From Planctomycetes bacterium UBA2386 (GTDB lineage Bacteria > Planctomycetota > UBA1135 > UBA2386), in assembly GCA_002343845.1 (NCBI GenBank), contig DDSQ01000128.1:24316-36020 (forward strand): a DNA stretch of 11,705 nucleotides, in the 5' to 3' direction. This document shows positions 5,652 through 11,705 of this stretch, piece after piece. The notes under the pieces are model-generated. The model had not been told where the DNA came from and did not search any database. It saw only the letters and a program-made list of their open reading frames with translations. Position 1 is the first letter of the stretch; every line of letters starts with the position of its first letter. Position numbers and translations under genes: made by a program.

Positions 5652-6500
5652 TCACGCGGCGTCGGCCATCGCCTCGCCCATGCGGATCGCCCCGCCGGGC
5701 TGCCAGGCCGGGTTGAAACGCAGCGGCCCGGGCGGCAGCAGCATCACCACCGTCGAGCCCAGCAGGAAGCGGCCCATCTCGTCACCCTGCTGCAGGCGGA
5801 CCTCGGACGCGCCGCCGTAGTGCCACTCGCGCACGCGACCCGGCCGCGGCGGGTTGACCACGCCGTGCCAGACGGTGGCCATGCTGCCGACGATCGTCGC
5901 GCCGACCAGCACCATCGCGAACGGGCCGCGCTCGCCGTCGAACAGGCAGACCACCCGCTCGTTGCGGGCGAACAGGCCGGGCACGCCGCGCGCGGTGGCC
6001 GGGTTCACCGAGAACAGCTCGCCGGGCACGTGGATCATGCGCCGCAGCGTGCCGGCAGCCGGCATGTGGATGCGGTGGTAGTCCTTCGGGCTGAGGTACA
6101 GCGTCGCGAAGTGCCCGCCGTGGAAGGCCGCGGCCGCGGCGGCGTCGCCGCCGAGCAGCGCGGTGGCGGTGTAGCCGTGGCCCTTGGCCTGCAGCAGCCG
6201 CTCGCCGTCGAGCGCGCCCAACTGGCTGATCGCCCCGTCGACGGGGCAGACCCAGGCCGCCGGCGCGAGCGGCCGCGCCCCGGGCTTCAGGGCACGGGTG
6301 AAGAAGTCGTTGAAGGTGGCGTAGGCGGCCGGGTCGGGGTTGGCCGCCTCGGCCATGTTCACGCCGTAGCGGCCGATGAACCAGCGCACGAACGCCGTCG
6401 TCGCGCCGGCGGCGTGCGCGCGCGCGGCAACACCGGCCAGGCGCGTCAGCGCGAGCTTGGGCAGCAGGTGCTGCAGCGCGACGAAGAGTCGGTCGTTCAT
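5652..6500 (-). CDS. psd: Phosphatidylserine decarboxylase proenzyme
   Basis: Converts phosphatidylserine to phosphatidylethanolamine at the inner membrane, the last step of PE synthesis. The 282-residue proenzyme is of normal bacterial length and has every expected element. These are FNDFF (63-67), CPVDG (85-89, with Asp88), YHRIHMP (141-147, with His142 and His145), and LGST (247-250). The bond between Gly248 and Ser249 is where self-cleavage makes the beta and alpha chains and turns the serine into the pyruvoyl cofactor. ATG 6500 gives the canonical N-terminus; there is no clear Shine-Dalgarno sequence, and a stable hairpin ends 12 bases upstream. It lies 58 bases behind the S49 peptidase gene and 76 before the EamA gene, all on one strand, so readthrough is likely. 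No phosphatidylserine synthase gene is present in the window. Confidence 0.97.
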   Translation of the reverse strand: MNDRLFVALQHLLPKLALTRLAGVAARAHAAGATTAFVRWFIGRYGVNMAEAANPDPAAYATFNDFFTRALKPGARPLAPAAWVCPVDGAISQLGALDGERLLQAKGHGYTATALLGGDAAAAAAFHGGHFATLYLSPKDYHRIHMPAAGTLRRMIHVPGELFSVNPATARGVPGLFARNERVVCLFDGERGPFAMVLVGATIVGSMATVWHGVVNPPRPGRVREWHYGGASEVRLQQGDEMGRFLLGSTVVMLLPPGPLRFNPAWQPGGAIRMGEAMADAA

Positions 6501-6512
6501 CGGGTGTCGAGG

Positions 6513-6535
6513 GGCCCGGCGGCGCGAGCCGGGCC
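6513..6535 (-). repeat. Strong hairpin between S49 peptidase gene and psd
   Basis: GGCCCGGC (6513-6520) and GCCGGGCC (6528-6535) form a perfect 8-bp GC-only stem with a 7-base loop. It sits 12 bases before the psd start and 23 bases after the upstream stop. There is no T-run. It could attenuate transcription, protect the upstream message end, or limit access to the psd start. Confidence 0.6.
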
Positions 6536-6558
6536 GGCAGCGCGGGCGGCCACGGCGC

Positions 6559-7578
6559 TCAGCGCAGCGACCCGGCGCCGCCGCGCAGTGCCTTGACCGC
6601 GCCCTGCCCGGCCTCGGCGCCGAAGCGGCGCGCCAGGCGCTCGGCGAGATTGCCGTGCGGCGTGTAGTCGACGATCTCCTCGGCCTTCACGACCTCGCGG
6701 GCCACCTGGTTCAGGTTGCCGTAGCGATCGGCCAGGCCGAGCTTGATCGCCTCCTCGCCGTTCCAGAACAGGCCGGAGAAGGTCTCGGGCGTCTCTTTCA
6801 GGCGCTCGCCCCGGCCGGCCTTGACGGCGTCGATGAACTGCCGGTGCACCTGGTCGATCATCGACTTCGCGTAGGCCACCTGCTGGTCGTTCTGCGGGCT
6901 GAACGGGTCGAGCATGCCCTTGTTCTCGCCGGCCGTCAGCAGGCGCCGCTCGATGCCGAGCTTGGCCATCGCGGCGGGAAAGCCGAAACCTTCCATCAGC
7001 ACGCCGATGCTGCCGACGAGGCTGGCCTTGTCGACGAAGATCTCGTCGGCGGCCACCGCGATGTAGTACGCCCCGGAGGCGCAGACTTCCTCGACCACGG
7101 CGTAGACCTTCTTGCCGTGCAGCGCCTTGAGGCGGCGGATCTCGTCGTTGATGATGCCGCTCTGCACCGGGCTGCCGCCCGGCGAGTTGATGCGCAGCAC
7201 CACGGCCTGCGCGCCCGGGTCCTCGAAGGCGGCCTTCAGCGCCGGCACGAGGTTGTCGGCGCTGGCGTCGGCCTCGGCGTCGATGACGTCGCGGATGTCG
7301 ATCAGCGCGGTGTGCGGCAGGCTGGTCGCCCCCATCGACGCGCGGTCGGCGAAGACCGCCCAGGCGATGGCGATGGCCAGCCCGAGCCAGGCCAGGCGGA
7401 AGAAGACGCGCCAGCGGCGCTCGGCGCGGCGGTCGCGCAGCAGCTCGGCGGCGATGGTCTGCAGCGTGGTGTCCAGCGCGGTGGCGGCGCCGGGCGGTGA
7501 AGCGGCACCGACGGCGAGCGCGGGCGCCGACGTGGGCGTGGGCGCCGGGGGCGAGTCGGGCGGGGTCGGTTCGTTCAT
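6559..7578 (-). CDS. sppA: S49 family membrane serine peptidase (SppA-like signal peptide peptidase)
   Basis: Membrane-anchored Ser/Lys protease that degrades leftover signal peptides and other membrane peptides. The 339 residues comprise a Pro/Ala-rich cytoplasmic N-terminus (1-45), a basic stretch, one transmembrane anchor (about 58-76) and a single S49 domain. RINSPGGSP (129-137) is the oxyanion-side signature. CASGAYYIA (166-174) carries nucleophile Ser168, SLVGSIGV (186-193) follows as in the family, and ENKGMLDPF (218-226) provides the likely general-base Lys220. The length matches the short single-domain type rather than the double-length E. coli SppA. ATG 7578 overlaps the Rieske gene's TGA (ATGA), so translation is probably coupled. 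The frame continues upstream to 7620 without support. A SohB-like or other S49 role cannot be excluded. Confidence 0.94.
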   Translation of the reverse strand: MNEPTPPDSPPAPTPTSAPALAVGAASPPGAATALDTTLQTIAAELLRDRRAERRWRVFFRLAWLGLAIAIAWAVFADRASMGATSLPHTALIDIRDVIDAEADASADNLVPALKAAFEDPGAQAVVLRINSPGGSPVQSGIINDEIRRLKALHGKKVYAVVEEVCASGAYYIAVAADEIFVDKASLVGSIGVLMEGFGFPAAMAKLGIERRLLTAGENKGMLDPFSPQNDQQVAYAKSMIDQVHRQFIDAVKAGRGERLKETPETFSGLFWNGEEAIKLGLADRYGNLNQVAREVVKAEEIVDYTPHGNLAERLARRFGAEAGQGAVKALRGGAGSLR

Positions 7579-7973
7579 TCGTCGAAACGCACGGGCTGCA
7601 GCGGCGCGGAAGGATACCAAGTCACCCGGCCCTCGCGTTCGCCCACCTGCAGCGGCGTGAGCCGCCCGCGGCCCCCCGGGCCGCCCGTGCAGCGTCCGGT
7701 GCGCGGGTCGTAGCTGGCGCCGTGGATCGCGCAGACGATCTCGCGGCCGCCGGCATCGAGGAACTCGCCGGGCTGCCAGTCCAGCTCGGCCGGCATGTGG
7801 GCGCAGCGGTTCAGGTAGCCGACGACACGCCCTTCGAAGCGCAGCACGAAGGCGCGCGCCGGCGCCCCGTGCTCGAGGACATCGAAGACGACGCCACGGC
7901 CGCCGTCGGCGAGGTCGGCGCTCGCGCAGATGTCCTCGCCGGGCGGCGACGGCGGCGGTCCCGTCTCAGGCAT
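7575..7973 (-). CDS. Stand-alone Rieske [2Fe-2S] ferredoxin-like protein
   Basis: A 132-residue soluble protein consisting of one Rieske domain. The cluster ligands are all present: Cys57-Ala-His59 in NRCAHMP and Cys81-x-x-His84 in VCAIHGASYDP. A conserved TGRCTGGP loop (92-99) follows. It has no signal peptide, membrane anchor or catalytic domain, so it resembles small electron carriers or ferredoxin subunits rather than the bc1 complex protein. The redox partner is unknown. It starts inside the end of the HAD gene (ATGCCTGA, 8-base overlap) and ends inside the start of the S49 gene (ATGA), so it is the middle of a tightly coupled trio. The same neighbourhood is, as I recall, common in Burkholderiales. 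The family is certain and the physiological role is not. Confidence 0.93.
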   Translation of the reverse strand: MPETGPPPSPPGEDICASADLADGGRGVVFDVLEHGAPARAFVLRFEGRVVGYLNRCAHMPAELDWQPGEFLDAGGREIVCAIHGASYDPRTGRCTGGPGGRGRLTPLQVGEREGRVTWYPSAPLQPVRFDE

Positions 7974-8622
7974 GGTCGGCGAGCCAGTCGTGCAGTTGCG
8001 CGGTGCTGTGCGCGACGAAGGCCGGGTCGAAGGCCGCGAAGCTCTCGTGGTCGTGCGCGCCGAAGGCCACGCCGACGCAGCGCACGCCGGCGTTGGCGGC
8101 CATCTGCAGGTCGTGCGTGGTGTCGCCGATCATCAGCGTGCGTTCGGGGCACGCACCGAGCTCGGCCATCAGCTCGCGGAGCATCTGCGGGTGTGGCTTG
8201 GAGGCGGTCTCGTCGGCCGTGCGCGTCGCGTCGAAGACCTCGCGCAGCGAGGTCAGCTTCAGCACCTCGTCGAGGCCGCGACGGCTCTTGCCGGTGGCCA
8301 CCGCGAGCAGGTGGTTGCGCGACTTCAGCGCCATCAGCATCGGCAGCGTGCCGTCGAAGAGCACGACCTCGTCCTGGCTCGCGAGGTAGCGGCGGCGGTA
8401 GGCCTGCCCGAGCTCGGCGTAGCGCTCGACCGGCAGGTCCGGCACGGCGTGCATCAGCGCGTCGCGCAGGCCCAGGCCGATGACGTAGGCCGCACGCTCG
8501 AAGCTGGGCACCGCGACGCCGATGTCGCGGCAGGCGTCCTGGATGCTGCGGGCGATCAGCGCGGTGCTGTCGAACAGCGTGCCGTCCCAGTCGAACGCGA
8601 TCAGGTCGTAGCGTCGCGGCAT
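7966..8622 (-). CDS. HAD-IA family hydrolase (phosphoglycolate-phosphatase-like)
   Basis: A 218-residue cytoplasmic HAD phosphatase with all four motifs. Motif I is FDWDGTLFDS (10-19), with nucleophile Asp11 and acid/base Asp13. Motif II is VATGKSRRG (108-116), with Thr110. Motif III is Lys142 in SKPHP. Motif IV is IGDTTHD (165-171), with Asp167 and Asp171 for magnesium. The helical cap lies between motif I and about residue 85, as in the Gph/PGMB subgroup. Likely substrates are small phosphate esters such as 2-phosphoglycolate; specificity is not readable. The open frame extends far upstream, but MPRRYDLIAFDWDGT from ATG 8622 is the standard family start; the preceding sequence is a poor ribosome-binding site. 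It lies 32 bases after the hypothetical gene and overlaps the Rieske start by 8 bases. Confidence 0.94.
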   Translation of the reverse strand: MPRRYDLIAFDWDGTLFDSTALIARSIQDACRDIGVAVPSFERAAYVIGLGLRDALMHAVPDLPVERYAELGQAYRRRYLASQDEVVLFDGTLPMLMALKSRNHLLAVATGKSRRGLDEVLKLTSLREVFDATRTADETASKPHPQMLRELMAELGACPERTLMIGDTTHDLQMAANAGVRCVGVAFGAHDHESFAAFDPAFVAHSTAQLHDWLADHA

Positions 8623-8654
8623 GCGCTCGGCGCTCGCGTCGGTGGGGCCGCGCC

Positions 8655-9395
8655 TCAGGCGCCGCGCGCCGCGGCGCGCGTGCCGGCGGCCGGGCTGCGG
8701 CGCGACGTGACGGGGCTGCGCGCGGCGGTGCGACGCCCGCTGGCGCCGTTGGTCGCCGGTGCGGCGGCGCGGGCACTGCCCCGCGTGGCCGGCTTGGCGC
8801 CACCCTTGGCCGCCGCCTTCGCCGCCTCCCGGGCCGCGCCGGCGGCCTTCGCACCGGCCTTGGCCGCGGCCATCGCCACCTTCAGCGCGCGGGCGTCGGC
8901 ACGCCGGGCGCGGGTCTCGGCCACGCGGTACGCGGCCTCGGCGTCCTGGCGCATCTTGACGGCACGCGCGAGCGCCTCCTGGAAGCGCTCGACGGTGTAG
9001 GTGCTCTCGCTGCCGATGTAGACGTTCTTGTTCTGCGGCTTCTGGCCGAAGCGCGGCAGCAGCACCTGCAGGCTCGCGTAGCGCGTGTTCGAGCCCGAGC
9101 GCATGCGCACCAGCGGGCCGCTGATGCCCACTGGCAGCCCGCTGACCTTGCCCGCGCTGGGCGAAGGCTGCAGCTTGGACGGCGTGGGCATGGTCGCGAT
9201 GCGACGGATCAGCTCCTTGGTGGCGAGCTCCAGCGACGCGGCAGCGCCGCTGCCGTCGTTGGTGCCGTCGGAGAACATCTTGGTGCCGCCGTAGCGGACC
9301 TGCCAGCCGTGCGTGTAGCGGTGGTCGATGCGCTGGATGCACTGCGGCACCTTGAAGCGCTTCCCGTTGAAGATGACGACGTCTCTTGTTTTCAT
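8655..9395 (-). CDS. Hypothetical protein: possible tandem AP2-like units plus long Ala/Lys/Arg tail
   Basis: Not a protein I can name. The 246 residues fall into two parts. Residues 1-155 are of normal composition and seem to hold two similar short units. The first is around 20-70 (HGWQVRYGGTKMFSDG followed by the helix SLELATKELIRRIA). The second is around 90-157 (GISGP, YASLQVLLP, NVYIGSES, then the helix FQEALARAVKMRQDAEAAYR). Strands followed by a helix with a G-x-F/YIG-type turn recall AP2-like DNA-binding modules; this is a pattern match only. Residues 158-246 are low complexity, dominated by Ala, Lys, Arg and Gly, like histone-H1-type or AlgP-type tails, and would bind nucleic acid non-specifically. 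ATG 9395 begins the frame; its ribosome-binding site is weak. Its place between rluC and the HAD gene may reflect cotranscription. Probably a nucleic-acid-binding protein. Confidence 0.8.
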   Translation of the reverse strand: MKTRDVVIFNGKRFKVPQCIQRIDHRYTHGWQVRYGGTKMFSDGTNDGSGAAASLELATKELIRRIATMPTPSKLQPSPSAGKVSGLPVGISGPLVRMRSGSNTRYASLQVLLPRFGQKPQNKNVYIGSESTYTVERFQEALARAVKMRQDAEAAYRVAETRARRADARALKVAMAAAKAGAKAAGAAREAAKAAAKGGAKPATRGSARAAAPATNGASGRRTAARSPVTSRRSPAAGTRAAARGA

Positions 9396-9477
9396 CGGTT
9401 ATGCCAATGGAGGTGAAGGACTCCCTGCGCTGCGCGGCTCTCGCGGCCGCTGCCGTGGCGTGCCGCAGGGTACCCGC

Positions 9478-9499
9478 CCACCTGGGGGACATCAGGTGG
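9478..9499 (-). repeat. Hairpin just after rluC
   Basis: CCACCTG (9478-9484) and CAGGTGG (9493-9499) form a perfect 7-bp stem with an 8-base loop, 12 bases after the rluC stop codon in the direction of transcription. There is no T-run on the minus strand, so it is only a possible message-end or weak termination structure. The rest of the gap to the hypothetical gene (9396-9477) shows no clear promoter. Confidence 0.4.
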
Positions 9500-9511
9500 A
9501 CGACCAGCTGC

Positions 9512-10519
9512 TTAACGCGTTGGCGCAGTGGCGATATCTTCGCACTCTTTGGGCCACGGCGCCTCGAGCTCGACGACACGGCCGTCGTGCGGATGCCGGA
9601 AGCGCAGCCGACGCGCGTGCAGGAACATGCGCGCCAGCCGCACGGGCAGGCCCTCGCCGCGGGCCAGGCGCCGGTTGGCCTCGAAGTCGCCGTACTTGTC
9701 GTCACCCGCAATGGGGTGTCCCGCGCCGGCCAGGTGCACGCGGATCTGGTGCGTGCGGCCGGTCTTGATGGTCACGTCCAGCAACGTGAAGCCGGGCAGC
9801 CGGCGTGCCACCTGCACCAGCGTGATGGCGCGGCGCGCCCGCGCGTCGTCGTCGGTGCTCGCGCGCACGCGGCGTTCGCCGTCGCCCGTGAGGTACTTGT
9901 GCAGCGGCACGTCGATCACCTTCAGCCGCTGCGGCCACTCGCCGAGCACCAGCGCGCCGTAGGTCTTGCCCACCGCCTGGTCCGCGCCGCGTGCGCGGAA
10001 CTGCTCCTGCAGGTGGGTCAGCGCGCTGCGGCGCTTGGCGATCAGCAGCAGGCCGGAGGTCTCGCGGTCGAGCCGGTGCACGAGCTCCAGGAAACGGGCC
10101 TGCGGCCGCGCGCGGCGCAGCTGCTCGATCACGCCCGAGGAGACGCCGCTGCCGCCGTGCACCGCGACGCCGGCCGGCTTGTCGATCGCCAGCAGCCAGT
10201 CGTCCTCGTAGAGCACCGGGAACTCGCGCGCCGGCACGGCCGCCGGCGGGGGCCGCTCGGGCAGGCGCAGCGGCGGCACGCGCACCACGTCGCCCGCGGC
10301 CAGCCGGGTGTCGGCCTGGGCACGGCCCTTGTTGACGCGCACCTCGCCGCTGCGGATCACGCGGTAGACGAGCGTCTTGGGCGCGCCCTTGAGCTCGCGC
10401 AGCAGGAAGTTGTCGAGACGCTGGCCGGCGGCGTTCTCGTCGACGCGCAGCTGGCGCACGGATGCCGACGCGGGGCCGGGCGCGTCGCCGGCGGCGGCCG
10501 GGGCCGTTCCCGCGGACAC
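9512..10519 (-). CDS. rluC: 23S rRNA pseudouridine synthase RluC
   Basis: Isomerises specific uridines of 23S rRNA to pseudouridine (955, 2504 and 2580 in E. coli). With the GTG start at 10519 the protein has 335 residues. An N-terminal Ala/Gly/Pro-rich tail comes first, then an S4 RNA-binding domain (about 24-90: VDENAAGQRLDNFLL, LKGAPKTLVYRVIRSGEVRVNKGR). The catalytic RluA/RluC domain follows, with HRLDRETSGLLLIAK around nucleophile Asp151, GKTYGALVLGEWP, and KTGRTHQIRVHLA near the C-terminus. There is no in-frame ATG anywhere near the domain start. GTG 10459 (315 residues) would match the E. coli N-terminus most closely, and GTG 10681 (389 residues) is a longer option; none has a convincing ribosome-binding site. 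The frame stays open to 11365 but the added protein is nonsense-like. It is divergent from rne, a common arrangement in this group. Confidence 0.9.
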   Translation of the reverse strand: MSAGTAPAAAGDAPGPASASVRQLRVDENAAGQRLDNFLLRELKGAPKTLVYRVIRSGEVRVNKGRAQADTRLAAGDVVRVPPLRLPERPPPAAVPAREFPVLYEDDWLLAIDKPAGVAVHGGSGVSSGVIEQLRRARPQARFLELVHRLDRETSGLLLIAKRRSALTHLQEQFRARGADQAVGKTYGALVLGEWPQRLKVIDVPLHKYLTGDGERRVRASTDDDARARRAITLVQVARRLPGFTLLDVTIKTGRTHQIRVHLAGAGHPIAGDDKYGDFEANRRLARGEGLPVRLARMFLHARRLRFRHPHDGRVVELEAPWPKECEDIATAPTR

Positions 10520-10663
10520 GTGGCCCGGGGACTTGCCGCCGGGCGCCGCGGCGGCGCCTGCCCGAAGGCCGCGCGGCGCGGTCGCCGCAACAGCGCCGCT
10601 TTCCCGCCGTTGTCTTGGCGCCGCCTTCGCCGAACGCTCCGAGGCTGCGCCGGGCCGTGCCCG

Positions 10664-10669
10664 TATAAT
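10664..10669 (+). promoter_or_regulatory. Consensus -10 box (TATAAT), likely rne promoter
   Basis: A perfect TATAAT on the plus strand stands out in very GC-rich sequence, pointing toward rne. The predicted transcript start is near 10676. The sequence 17-18 bases upstream is not a recognisable -35 box, so the promoter may depend on an activator or on a non-canonical upstream contact. On the minus strand the same spot offers a weaker TTGCAG-N18-CATTAT arrangement (10694-10665) that could serve rluC, making this a compact divergent control point. Confidence 0.5.
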
Positions 10670-10675
10670 GCCGTC

Positions 10676-11370
10676 CTCCACGTTCGTGCTGCAAGTGCTT
10701 GATTTGCCGGAGTTTAGCCGGGCGCTCAGGCCGCGACGGCCGGACGGGAGCGGTGGATGCGGTGCCGAGTTGGGGCACGCGGGCCACCACAAGCGCTGAT
10801 GCAATGCCCGCCCCCGGGCGACGGTGCCGTCCCCCAAGTGGACGACGAGCCGGCCGGGACGGGCAGCAGAGATTCGACACCGGAACCGGCCTCGCCCGCG
10901 TCGCAGCGCGGGTCGGGGCACTGACGAGAGATCACGGCGCCAGACGATGCCCGCCGGCCGCGCAGACCGCGGTCGCGGCAGGGCACCCGGCTGGCACCCG
11001 CGCCAGGCTGACCGAAGCCGTTCGCGATGAAACCCCTGTCCGATCACCGCCCGACCCTGCAACGCCGAAGCGTGCGCGCCAGGACCGCGCCGCGCGGCGG
11101 CGGGTGGGCCGGAGCGTGCGCGATCCGCGCCGCTGCCGGATGCCGCGGTGGGACAGGAGCCGTCGCCGACGGGCCGAGCGAAGCCGCGACGCAAGCGCCA
11201 ACGCTGCAATCCTGACCGGCGCGCTGCCCTCCCCGTTCGACGGAGCAGCCGGTCGCCTTGCAGTCCAGGGCGGTTCGACGACCTCGGTTCCTCCGTCGCT
11301 TCTCGTGCATCGTTGAAATGGCGCGCGGCCGCCGCGAGCGGCGCCGTGCGCGTATCGGAGTGCACGACAG
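10676..11370 (+). other. Long, structured putative 5' leader of rne
   Basis: About 695 bases separate the TATAAT from the rne ATG, with no recognisable gene in any frame. Several short GC-rich inverted repeats lie in it: GCCCG/CGGGC around four bases near 10806-10819, CCCGCG/CGCGGG around six bases at 10895-10912, and CTGGC/GCCAG around six bases at 10991-11006. RNase E in enterobacteria controls its own message through a long folded leader; a similar arrangement here is inference. A nearer promoter within the stretch cannot be excluded. Confidence 0.4.
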
Positions 11371-11705
11371 ATGAAACGGATGCTGATCAACGCCACGCAG
11401 CCCGAGGAGCGGCGCCTGGCGATCGTCGACGGGCAGAAGCTCCTCGACTTCGAGACCGAGATCGAGGGGCGCGAGCAGCGCAAGGGCAACATCTACAAGG
11501 CGGTGGTCACGCGCGTCGAGCCGGCGCTGGAGGCCTGCTTCGTCGACTACGGCGAGGACCGCCACGGCTTCCTGCCGTTCAAGGAGATCTCGCGCCACTA
11601 CTTCAAGGACGGCACCGATGTCCGCAACGCGAAGATCGGCGACGCCATCAAGGAAGGCCAGGAGATCCTGGTCCAGGTCGACAAGGAGGAGCGCGGCAAC
11701 AAGGG
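11371..11705 (+). CDS. rne: Ribonuclease E, N-terminal part (3' end outside window)
   Basis: RNase E is the main endoribonuclease for mRNA decay and for processing of rRNA and tRNA precursors, working at the inner membrane as scaffold of the degradosome. The first 111 residues are visible. [28 protein letters not shown] is the typical RNase E/G start, followed by the S1 RNA-binding domain from about residue 35. That domain includes [25 protein letters not shown] and [11 protein letters not shown], the canonical S1 strands with the 5'-sensor region still to come. ATG 11371 is preceded by GGAG ten bases upstream. The catalytic DEAD-independent core, zinc link and C-terminal scaffold lie beyond the window, so RNase E is preferred over RNase G only from the N-terminal sequence and the rluC-divergent context. 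It is probably expressed from the TATAAT promoter at 10664. Confidence 0.95.
   Translation, partial: MKRMLINATQPEERRLAIVDGQKLLDFETEIEGREQRKGNIYKAVVTRVEPALEACFVDYGEDRHGFLPFKEISRHYFKDGTDVRNAKIGDAIKEGQEILVQVDKEERGNK

Noticed and set aside
4271..5716. Long plus-strand open frame of 481 codons downstream of the sigma-54 promoter
   Set aside because: From 4688 on it lies opposite the clearly real EamA gene and reads as Arg/Ala/Gln-rich shadow protein. The part before 4688 shows no recognisable domain; only a small section might be a decayed gene.
10699..11316. Plus-strand frame in the rne leader
   Set aside because: Starts with TTG, lacks a ribosome-binding site and reads as random Arg/Ala/Pro-rich sequence; more likely untranslated leader.
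10520..11365. Extension of the rluC frame to an ATG at 11365
   Set aside because: The added 280 codons are Arg/Pro/Ser-rich without any domain, and RluC relatives begin near the S4 domain.
1..11705. CRISPR arrays, tRNA or rRNA genes, insertion sequences, phage genes, exosortase gene
   Set aside because: None found by eye: no regularly spaced direct repeats, no transposase or integrase motifs and no exosortase-like membrane protein.

Overview
The window looks like a piece of chromosome from a high-GC betaproteobacterium of the Burkholderiales, probably the Rubrivivax/Leptothrix/Roseateles side. This is inferred from codon use, from the RNase E and RluC sequences, and from several PEP-CTERM surface proteins, which mark exosortase-bearing, exopolysaccharide-making Gram-negative bacteria. 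No database search was possible.

Layout: (1) 1-519, the 3' part of a Sir2-type NAD-dependent protein deacylase (+ strand), overlapping tail to tail with the next gene. (2) 482-4031, an accessory-looking block on the minus strand: three secreted PEP-CTERM proteins (482-1219, 2312-3058, 3312-4031) with a histidine-phosphatase-fold gene (1489-2157) between the first and second. The second and third PEP-CTERM genes are tandem paralogues whose upstream regions are also alike. (3) 4032-4687, a 656-base stretch without a convincing gene. It carries the third PEP-CTERM promoter and, pointing the other way, a near-consensus sigma-54 promoter followed by a hairpin and a 36-codon reading frame. (4) 4688-10519, a run of housekeeping genes on the minus strand, transcribed in the order rluC, hypothetical basic-tail protein, HAD phosphatase, Rieske protein, S49 peptidase, psd, EamA transporter. 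HAD/Rieske and Rieske/S49 overlap by 8 and 4 bases, so these three are probably translationally coupled. (5) 10520-11370, a divergent control region containing a perfect TATAAT and a long structured stretch, leading to (6) 11371-11705, the 5' end of rne (RNase E) on the plus strand.

How the parts may work together: the rne/rluC/HAD/Rieske/S49 order is a familiar betaproteobacterial housekeeping arrangement (RNA processing, rRNA modification, phosphate-ester clean-up, membrane proteolysis), with phosphatidylserine decarboxylase and a drug/metabolite-type permease added at the end. The PEP-CTERM block supplies secreted proteins that an exosortase encoded elsewhere would cut and anchor or release at the cell surface. 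The three PEP-CTERM genes share a GGATG-type element about 58-62 bases before the start codon. The tandem pair also shares a CCCCG...CGGGG inverted repeat placed where a class II activator would bind, suggesting common regulation. A run of eight Gs lies between the repeat and the -10-like element of the second gene.
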